Source of the DNA: Candidatus Sifarchaeum subterraneum
Lineage (GTDB): Archaea > Asgardarchaeota > Sifarchaeia > Sifarchaeales > Sifarchaeaceae
NCBI GenBank assembly: GCA_016292335.1
Contig: JAECRX010000102.1
Location: 1 to 5,362, forward strand
Direction of reading: 5' to 3'
Length of the DNA: 5,362 nucleotides
The stretch's first letter is position 1; each line of letters starts with the position of its first letter. Below the pieces are notes generated by a model. It saw only the letters and a program-made list of their open reading frames with translations, had not been told where the DNA came from and made no database searches. Shown here one piece after another: positions 1 through 4,607 of the stretch. The translations under genes and the position numbers were made by a program.

Positions 1-136
1 CGTTCTCGCATGGCTGGCATCACTCGCAAACGTGGTCGACATAAACTTGGAAGAGGCTGCTATGGCGAAGTACAATCAAAAATGTCCAAAATGTAAGCAA
101 GTACCTTGCGAATGCACCAGAAGCTTGCAACCCTAA
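1..136 (+). CDS. MazG-family nucleotide pyrophosphohydrolase, C-terminal fragment
   Basis: Only the last 44 codons are present, read from base 2 to the TAA at 134-136; the gene begins outside the window. The visible part starts VLAWLASLANVVDINLEEAA, which matches the last helices of archaeal MazG-like enzymes (a helix ending in LAWLxxLAN, then a short D/N-x-L-E-E-A turn). It ends in a cysteine cluster, CPKCKQVPCEC, a probable metal-binding tail often seen in archaeal MazG-like proteins. Members of this family hydrolyse nucleoside triphosphates to monophosphates and pyrophosphate, often as house-cleaning of non-canonical nucleotides. The acidic Mg-binding residues lie upstream, so activity cannot be judged. 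The protein is probably cytosolic. The family call rests on pattern recognition of a short tail. Confidence 0.72.
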   Translation, partial: VLAWLASLANVVDINLEEAAMAKYNQKCPKCKQVPCECTRSLQP

Positions 137-228
137 GGCCTCCTTATGCCAAAGTCTTGCGCGCGCAGCTTTAGCAAAAACTAATGTATTAGCAAGTGTT
201 ATCATCAAAAATAAAGAGGCAGATCAAT
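137..228. other. Intergenic gap with small inverted and direct repeats
   Basis: This 92-bp gap separates the MazG tail from the membrane-protein gene. It holds a GC-only palindrome, TGCGCGCGCA (158-167), flanked by AAAG (151-154) and CTTT (169-172) that could extend a weak hairpin. It also holds the inverted repeat CTAAT-GT-ATTAG (181-192) and two copies of TTAGCAA (171-177 and 189-195). There is no long T-run after the palindrome, so a standard terminator is not supported, and no convincing TATA box was found. The elements could be a processing or operator site, or chance. Confidence 0.35.
214..219 (+). promoter_or_regulatory. Shine-Dalgarno site for the membrane-protein gene
   Basis: AAGAGG lies 9 nt before the ATG at 229. 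This favours that ATG over the in-frame GTG at 196, which has no purine-rich motif in front of it. Confidence 0.55.
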
Positions 229-681
229 ATGGCAGGTCTTTCAGCTTCTGACAAATTGCGGTATTGGATCACAGTTCGAGGAACAATCCAAAAGTTTGAT
301 GATATTCTCACTAAACTTAGTTTTCAAGGCTTAACTCTTCTTGCTGGTGCCCTATCTGTGACAGGTTATCTTTTCCTACAACGTCTCATGCTGATTGCAA
401 TGCTGGTCTCAGGCGGTATCATTCTAGTGGGCATAACCCTTGCATTCCATACTTGGCTTTATTTCCGGCTATTGGAGAAAGCTGTAGAGACTGCTATACA
501 AATCGAAGATGAGATGTTTCCTAGTGCACCTCGTGAAGTGAAACTTACTGCAAATCTGAAAAAAGTGCCAGGAAAGAAATCATTTCCTATATTAATATTT
601 GTTCATGTAGCCATAATAATAATTGCAGCTATTTTATTGATAGCAGGTATCTCGCAATCCATACCTAACGTTCCTAACTAA
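229..681 (+). CDS. Small membrane protein of unknown function, three predicted TM helices
   Basis: The protein has 150 residues from the ATG at 229; an in-frame GTG at 196 would add 11 residues, but the AAGAGG motif supports 229. I do not recognise a family. Residues 1-30 form a polar helix-prone segment (KLRYWITVRGTIQKFDDI). Two adjacent hydrophobic helices follow at about 32-50 and 53-77. A charged loop at about 80-120 (RLLEKAVETAIQIEDEMF, then Lys-rich) leads to a third hydrophobic segment at about 121-142, rich in Ile and Ala. The short tail is polar. There are no catalytic or metal-binding motifs, so a structural, sensing or pore-like membrane role is possible but unproven. The gene converges on the methyltransferase gene and overlaps its 3' end by 48 bp. 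It could be the second gene of a MazG transcription unit or stand alone. Confidence 0.7.
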   Translation: MAGLSASDKLRYWITVRGTIQKFDDILTKLSFQGLTLLAGALSVTGYLFLQRLMLIAMLVSGGIILVGITLAFHTWLYFRLLEKAVETAIQIEDEMFPSAPREVKLTANLKKVPGKKSFPILIFVHVAIIIIAAILLIAGISQSIPNVPN

Positions 682-1611
682 GAACTCCACCTTACTCTTC
701 TCTTTTTCGAAATGATTTAGAGAATCAGCAAGTGCTGGCGAAGGTCTAATTTCAAAGAACCCGCGGATCACGCTTCGATTCCATGCAGTTGGTGATAATG
801 AAACTAACTCTTTTAGGCAAATCAGTTTTGTGTCAGTATAATTTTGCGCTCTTACACCTTCATATATAGTCCATTTAACTAACGAAGTCAAAGTCTCATA
901 CATGTCCATTTTCTCGTTTATCCAAGGGCATTCCTTTCGAAGCACATCTATTCGCTTTAATCGAGCAAGTTGCAATTGACCATATGTTACGGCAAGATAT
1001 CCATTTTTTATGATCTTAACGGTCAGGGGAAGCGTGAACATGCAAGACCCGCAAGGATCCAAGTCTACAAAATCGAAACGGTGCCCTAAAACATAAAGTA
1101 GACTTGCAAGTTTTTCCACATCTCCACGAACACAAACTATGTTTTTTTTAAGGCTTTTTATTTGAATTAATCTCAAGTCTCTGATTTTATGGTCATACAC
1201 AATTTTCCCTTGTGTCGATTGAAGAACGTTCTCAACTAATTCCTCGAAACGTGTTCCGTTAAGTTCGCATGCATATGCTTCTCTAGAAAATGAAAGGTAT
1301 GAGATGAAACTATCACCGGCACCAGCATAACCGTCCAAAACTTTAAGAGGTCTTCTTTTATGGAAGAAAGCATATTTAATCCAACCCTTGTTCATTCTTT
1401 CTTTTAGCTCCCTATGGGTATTATTATACAATCGCAGTTTTTTTCTCAGTTTTCTTAGTTTATTTTTTATGGATGCCATGGTTCTGTGTGGAAAATACTC
1501 CTCAAGAATATCTTTGTACGTGAAATTTCTCCCCGCAAGCTGAAGAAGAAGCTTTTCCTCGTCTTCGTCCCATGGAAGTCGAGTGAATGCCTTCCTTCTT
1601 TCATAGACCAC
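634..1611 (-). CDS. SAM-dependent methyltransferase (Trm1-like DLDPxG type) with N-terminal Myb/SANT-like domain
   Basis: The protein has 325 residues from the GTG at 1611, chosen because GAGGTG sits 6 nt before it; the GTG at 1620 would add three residues but overlaps that motif. Residues about 10-60 look like a Myb/SANT helix-turn-helix: an LPWDEDEEKLLLQL first helix, then HRTMASIKNKLRKLRKKL as a basic recognition helix. A Rossmann methyltransferase domain follows: motif I VLDGYAGAG (about 91-99), acidic motif II ACEL (Glu at about 116), GD at about 163, and motif IV FVDLDPCG (about 181-188) followed by a strand ending LAVTYG. The DLDPxG motif resembles tRNA guanine-26 methyltransferase Trm1 rather than the DPPY motif of adenine-DNA methylases. 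At 325 residues, about 60 of them SANT-like, it seems shorter than typical Trm1, and I do not see the usual Trm1 C-terminal domain. The substrate (tRNA, other RNA or DNA) is therefore open. It follows the primase-polymerase gene by 34 nt on the same strand and is probably co-transcribed with it. Confidence 0.8.
   Translation of the reverse strand: MVYERRKAFTRLPWDEDEEKLLLQLAGRNFTYKDILEEYFPHRTMASIKNKLRKLRKKLRLYNNTHRELKERMNKGWIKYAFFHKRRPLKVLDGYAGAGDSFISYLSFSREAYACELNGTRFEELVENVLQSTQGKIVYDHKIRDLRLIQIKSLKKNIVCVRGDVEKLASLLYVLGHRFDFVDLDPCGSCMFTLPLTVKIIKNGYLAVTYGQLQLARLKRIDVLRKECPWINEKMDMYETLTSLVKWTIYEGVRAQNYTDTKLICLKELVSLSPTAWNRSVIRGFFEIRPSPALADSLNHFEKEKSKVEFLVRNVRYGLRDTCYQ
691..708 (+). terminator. 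Possible U-rich terminator of the membrane-protein gene
   Basis: A pyrimidine tract with T-runs (CTTCTCTTTTTC near its end) begins about 10 nt after the stop at 679-681. Archaeal transcription often ends at U-rich tracts without a hairpin. The tract lies inside the coding region of the opposite-strand methyltransferase, so its composition may simply reflect Glu/Lys codons there. Confidence 0.3.
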
Positions 1612-1617
1612 AAAGAC

Positions 1618-1623
1618 CACCTC
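1618..1623 (-). promoter_or_regulatory. Strong Shine-Dalgarno site deciding the methyltransferase start
   Basis: Read on the minus strand the sequence is GAGGTGGTC, matching 8 of 9 bases of the consensus GAGGTGATC. GAGGTG ends 6 nt before the GTG at 1611. A strong internal ribosome site suits the second gene of an operon. Confidence 0.6.
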
Positions 1624-1632
1624 TTATAAGAG
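1621..1632. repeat. Perfect 12-bp palindrome CTCTTATAAGAG between the two minus-strand genes
   Basis: The palindrome occupies the short gap between the primase-polymerase stop and the methyltransferase start, and its minus-strand 3' arm runs into the GAGG of the ribosome site. It could be a small hairpin masking that site, a binding site for a dimeric regulator, or a TATA-like element (TTATAA core). Its core lies only about 16 nt from the GTG at 1611, too close for a standard TATA-to-start distance. Confidence 0.4.
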
Positions 1633-1645
1633 AGGTTTTCAGGAT

Positions 1646-2476
1646 TCACTTAATAAATTCTAGCAAAGTTCCTTTCCTTTCATGTTGAGCGAGTTCCTTC
1701 TTGAGCAAGATCGCCTCAATTTCGGGTATTTCAAATTGGTAGCCTTGTTGCTTAGAGACTTTAATAACTCTTTTTGGACTAGCTAAATTCATTGTAAAAT
1801 TCTTCAGTTCCTCGAATGTCAATGGCACTGAGATTAATTCAGTTTCTTCGTGAATAGAGTAAGCAGCTCTTATGTATCCGTTTTTTCGGAGGATGACTTT
1901 GTCTAGTACTAGTTGATTTACGGCTTTCTCTTTTGCCATAGTAGATGTTATTGGTAAACTCATTGGAATGAATTGATAGAAGAGGTTTCTGTACTCTGAC
2001 CGTTGTAGCCGATGCTCTAACTTGTCTCTTAAGAAATTGAGGATTTTTCTACAATAAAGATAAACCTTCTCGCCTTTCGGCACATTTGTTATATGACACA
2101 TAAAATGGAAACCTGCTTCACCTGAGAATTTTATGGCAGGAAGTATTTGATATCCTTCTAAGACTTCGTACAGCTGGACAGCAGCAATTTTAGCCAAATC
2201 TAAGGGCAGATTATGCTGGTCCACATCTATAACAAAGTCGACTTTTCCATCGACTCGGGCAATGGACCCGTACAAATCTGCGATATTTTGTTTAGCCCAA
2301 TACATCAATCCAGATTTCTCTCTAATACGTATAGGCCTATTTCGTTCATAAAAACGAGGGATAAGCCGATTTCCCTGTTTAATTCTTAAGAACACGTTGC
2401 GTGGCTCAAGAAATTTAATTAAACAATCAGCCATCTCATCATAATACGAGATTATGTCCACCTTAACCACACTCAC
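1646..2476 (-). CDS. Stand-alone primase-polymerase of the archaeo-eukaryotic primase superfamily (LigD-Pol/PriS-like)
   Basis: The protein has 276 residues from a GTG at 2476. Enzymes of this superfamily copy DNA or make primers with NTPs or dNTPs and two metal ions; LigD-Pol members fill gaps during end joining. All three signature motifs are visible: hhhDhD as FVIDVD (catalytic Asp84 and Asp86), SGxxGxH as SGEAGFH (118-124), and the third acidic motif as LVLD (Asp192). The stretch about 203-220, R-A-A-Y-S-I-H then SVPLTFEEL, resembles the LigD-Pol pattern pYSxR...VSxPLxWdEL and also the SLHxKTG segment of PriS. An early FLEPRNVFLRI and LMYWAKQNIADLYG also match the LigD-Pol order. No PriS-type zinc knuckle is seen, and no Ku, ligase or PriL gene is in the window. 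The start is favoured by a TATA-like box centred 26.5 bp upstream, implying a leaderless mRNA. It is the first gene of a unit with the methyltransferase. A repair, accessory-primase or mobile-element role all remain possible. Confidence 0.85.
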   Translation of the reverse strand: MSVVKVDIISYYDEMADCLIKFLEPRNVFLRIKQGNRLIPRFYERNRPIRIREKSGLMYWAKQNIADLYGSIARVDGKVDFVIDVDQHNLPLDLAKIAAVQLYEVLEGYQILPAIKFSGEAGFHFMCHITNVPKGEKVYLYCRKILNFLRDKLEHRLQRSEYRNLFYQFIPMSLPITSTMAKEKAVNQLVLDKVILRKNGYIRAAYSIHEETELISVPLTFEELKNFTMNLASPKRVIKVSKQQGYQFEIPEIEAILLKKELAQHERKGTLLEFIK

Positions 2477-2477
2477 T

Positions 2478-2506
2478 CTTAAGTAATCAATAGATTAATT
2501 TATAAA
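2478..2506. promoter_or_regulatory. Compact divergent promoter with two palindromic TATA-like boxes
   Basis: Only 30 bp separate the GTG at 2476 (-) and the ATG at 2507 (+). TTTATAAA (2499-2506) is centred 26.5 bp from the minus-strand GTG, the usual TATA-to-start distance for a leaderless archaeal transcript. CTTAAG (2478-2483), a weaker box, is centred 26.5 bp from the plus-strand ATG. Neither gene has a convincing ribosome site in the gap, which agrees with leaderless mRNAs. The minus-strand box is the more convincing one. Confidence 0.5.
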
Positions 2507-3028
2507 ATGATGACCATGGACATTTTTCTAATAATAATTTTACTGATTGGAACGATTATGCTCACGGCATATTCAGTTTATGGAGTGTTTGTGAAACCCA
2601 GAGTGATGGGAATCTTGGAATGCCACACATATCACAATACGAAGGAAATTAAAGCATCTCTTGAAGCTTATAAGGAAGGCAAAATTATCAAAAAAGCTAA
2701 AACACCTTGTTCACTTAGTTTAAAACCAGGTTCATATCTAGTAAAGGTGATATATTTGTCAGAGATTCTGGAGAGAGATGTCGAGATAAAGGTGGGAAGG
2801 AAAGCGCTAATCGAGTTCAAGTTACCTGGAGGCAGATTAGAATGCCATGTATATCAAAATTCGAAAGAGATTTCTGCAATTGTTGAAATTTACAGAAAAG
2901 AGACAGAAGAGCTAATAGCGAAAAGGACTACCCCCTTTACGATTGATTTGGAAGTTGGAGAATACAGCCTTAAAGCCACATACACTCCTCAAAAGCTTGA
3001 AGCTGAGGTCAAGAAGGACGTTGCCTAG
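2507..3028 (+). CDS. Membrane-anchored protein with two PEGA-like beta repeats, probable N-terminal half of a split PLD protein
   Basis: The frame encodes 173 residues from the ATG at 2507 (further ATGs at 2510 and 2516). Residues 5-28 form one hydrophobic segment rich in Ile and Leu, with Asp before it and Lys-Pro-Arg after it. The positive-inside rule then places the rest in the cytoplasm, although PEGA-type domains are often extracellular. There are two tandem copies of a beta-rich unit: residues 35-108 start GILECHTYHNTKEI and 109-173 start GRLECHVYQNSKEI. Both continue to TP.....L..G.Y.(V/L)K..Y, which recalls PEGA/carboxypeptidase-regulatory-like folds. Copy 2 stops at the TAG at 3026-3028 before its last strand; a matching strand (DVEIK, as in copy 1) appears just downstream in the +1 frame of the PLD gene. 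The frame is thus probably the front half of a single anchor-PEGA-PLD protein, or a separate subunit coupled to it. Confidence 0.75.
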   Translation: MMTMDIFLIIILLIGTIMLTAYSVYGVFVKPRVMGILECHTYHNTKEIKASLEAYKEGKIIKKAKTPCSLSLKPGSYLVKVIYLSEILERDVEIKVGRKALIEFKLPGGRLECHVYQNSKEISAIVEIYRKETEELIAKRTTPFTIDLEVGEYSLKATYTPQKLEAEVKKDVA

Positions 3029-3095
3029 TTTAATTCAGACGATAGACGTGGAGATTAAGGCGAAAACAACTACAAGGATAATCTTTCCTTTCAAA
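2609..3095 (+). repeat. Tandem protein-level repeat (two PEGA-like units), the second spanning two frames
   Basis: Unit 1 (2609-2830) and unit 2 (2831 to about 3095) share LECH.Y.N.KEI near the start and TP(C/F)...L..G.Y in the middle. They also share a final strand: RDVEIKVGRKALIEFKL in unit 1 and IDVEIKAKTTTRIIFPFK in unit 2. The unit 2 strand is read in the other frame (3042-3095). At DNA level the copies have diverged, so this is an old duplication. Confidence 0.6.
3005..3023 (+). promoter_or_regulatory. Possible re-initiation site for the PLD frame
   Basis: GAGGTC (3005-3010) and AAGAAGGA (3011-3018) are purine-rich ribosome-site candidates ahead of a TTG at 3021-3023 in the PLD frame. 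The upstream frame stops at 3026-3028, giving an 8-bp stop/start overlap typical of coupled translation. A +1 frameshift near the TAG would give the same two-frame layout. Confidence 0.4.
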
Positions 3096-4607
3096 ATACT
3101 GAAAAAACCATCTATTAAGGTAATTTTACGCCCACACATAACCAAAAATATATTTGATGTTGTTAAACGTTCGCAAAAAGAACTGTGCTTTATTTCGCCT
3201 TTTATTACATATTCGCCGATGAAAAACGTGCTAAACCATGTTCAAGATCATGTTCTAGTTAAAGTTATTGCAGGAACGAAAAGTGCATACGCCGCGGTGG
3301 TTAACGCATCTAAGGATTCAGGTAAAAAAGTGCTAATCAAGTACAGGGGTCAGGTGCACTGCAAAATGTTAACCAGTGATAACGAATGTCTCATTTCCTC
3401 ATTTAATATTACTCAAGCAGGGCTAGAGAAACAAGCGGAAGTTGGAATCTTAACAAATGATCCGAATATAGTCAGTAGCGTGAAAGATTATTTCAATCGG
3501 TTTTGGAACAGCGAACATGAATACAAAGAAGAATACTATAGCGGGAAAATTGAATTAGATACGCATACCCAAACAGTATTCGTATCCAGTGTCACGAACT
3601 TACCGTATTTAATCTTTGACCTCTTAAAGCAAGCTAAAAAAGAGGTAATGATTGTCAGTCCGTTTTTGGATTACGAAGCAGTTAAAAAGATAACGGACTG
3701 TATAAACAGGGGCGTGCAGATTAACGCCATAGTAAAGGTAGATGAAAGAGCTTGGGAAGAAGGTAGATCCGATCCTTGGGGAATAGATTTACTTGTAGAT
3801 CGATGTAAAGAAGTTTGGGAGAAACCTGATCTTCACGCAAAAATCTTCATAGTTGATAATTCATGTGCCATCATATCATCAATGAATATTACTCACGTCG
3901 GATTGGGGAGCAATTTCGAAGCTGGCTTATACACAAAAGATCTGGATGTGATCAACGCTCTTAACACGTTTATCGCGTCACTAAAAGTTAAACCCATTGA
4001 TGAATGGAAGCTAGAAAGGAAAATCAGAACTTACTTAGAGGCTATGAGATCAACAGAGGTGAGATTTCAGGACGAAGGAGACCGCTATTCTGATGAAAAA
4101 GAATTAGAATCAACGTGCGGCATAAAAGTGGAGATAGAAAAGGATTTCGCATATCCAATTCACTCTGGCTATGATATCAAATTAGAACCGCCTCCTCGAA
4201 GGATCAGAGTAATAAGGAGGAAAATTAAGAAATCCAGACCAGCTGACCAAGTTTTCAGACCTAAACCAGTTGATCTGGTTGTGATTGAGGACGCCCTTAT
4301 ATTAGGTGCGTTGCTTTGTAATCGTCACTGTAAACTAGATGACTTGATCAGAATTGTTGAGGAAAAGGTTTCACCTGCCTTTTGTTACTTTCCTTTCAAA
4401 ATACAGTTTCCGATTGGTCTTAGAGGTAAAAATTGGTCTGACTCTGATATACTAAGAGCATGTTTGAAATTCCTTAGTGAAAGGGGTCGGCATGGCATTA
4501 GACTTATCTATAGAAAAAATGAAGTTCATCTAGAGGCCCAAGAGGAATATGTTAAAGAATTTATCAAGAAATACAAGTCTACATTTTCAACTTTGAAGTT
4601 GTGTTAA
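3021..4607 (+). CDS. Two-HKD phospholipase-D-superfamily protein, probable nuclease-like phosphodiesterase
   Basis: The start is uncertain. The TTG at 3021 gives 528 residues; the ATG at 2943 gives 554 but overlaps the preceding gene by 86 bp and adds residues that look out of frame. Residues 1-25 finish the second PEGA-like unit of the upstream frame. Two HKD domains follow: HCKMLTSD (His113, Lys115, Asp120) with SSFNIT and Glu140 behind, and HAKIFIVD (His272, Lys274, Asp279) with SSMNIT and Glu300. Both have complete HxKx4D motifs, so one composite active site using a phospho-histidine intermediate is expected. The SSxNIT signature is closer to PLD-type nucleases and helicase-linked PLD proteins than to the GSxN of lipid synthases. 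Residues about 335-420 are a charged linker with a basic RRIRVIRRKIKKSR block that could bind DNA. The last about 110 residues (LDDLIRIVEEKV, then SDSDILRACLKFLSE) form an unrecognised, possibly winged-helix-like domain. The substrate is inferred, not shown. The 3' end overlaps the opposite-strand ATPase gene by 21 bp. Confidence 0.8.
   Translation: MPSLIQTIDVEIKAKTTTRIIFPFKILKKPSIKVILRPHITKNIFDVVKRSQKELCFISPFITYSPMKNVLNHVQDHVLVKVIAGTKSAYAAVVNASKDSGKKVLIKYRGQVHCKMLTSDNECLISSFNITQAGLEKQAEVGILTNDPNIVSSVKDYFNRFWNSEHEYKEEYYSGKIELDTHTQTVFVSSVTNLPYLIFDLLKQAKKEVMIVSPFLDYEAVKKITDCINRGVQINAIVKVDERAWEEGRSDPWGIDLLVDRCKEVWEKPDLHAKIFIVDNSCAIISSMNITHVGLGSNFEAGLYTKDLDVINALNTFIASLKVKPIDEWKLERKIRTYLEAMRSTEVRFQDEGDRYSDEKELESTCGIKVEIEKDFAYPIHSGYDIKLEPPPRRIRVIRRKIKKSRPADQVFRPKPVDLVVIEDALILGALLCNRHCKLDDLIRIVEEKVSPAFCYFPFKIQFPIGLRGKNWSDSDILRACLKFLSERGRHGIRLIYRKNEVHLEAQEEYVKEFIKKYKSTFSTLKLC

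Noticed and set aside
20..208. Minus-strand open frame of 62 codons across the MazG tail and gap
   Set aside because: It lies opposite the recognisable MazG C-terminus and the intergenic repeats and shows no domain or conserved motif.
229..681. SLATT-type or holin-like defence effector
   Set aside because: The helix layout (two adjacent helices, charged loop, third helix) is only loosely similar, and no nucleotide-sensor partner gene is next to it.
1467..1649. Minus-strand open frame of 60 codons overlapping the methyltransferase start
   Set aside because: It is out of frame with the SANT-like domain, which has clear motifs in the accepted frame; composition is irregular.
2943..3020. Upstream extension of the PLD frame to ATG 2943
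   Set aside because: The extra 26 residues overlap the well-matched PEGA-like repeat in the other frame and are low in recognisable pattern, so they are probably not translated in this frame.
3021..4607. Cardiolipin synthase or other lipid-acting PLD enzyme
   Set aside because: The residues after both HKD motifs are SSxNIT rather than the GSxN typical of lipid synthases, and the only membrane segment is in the preceding frame.
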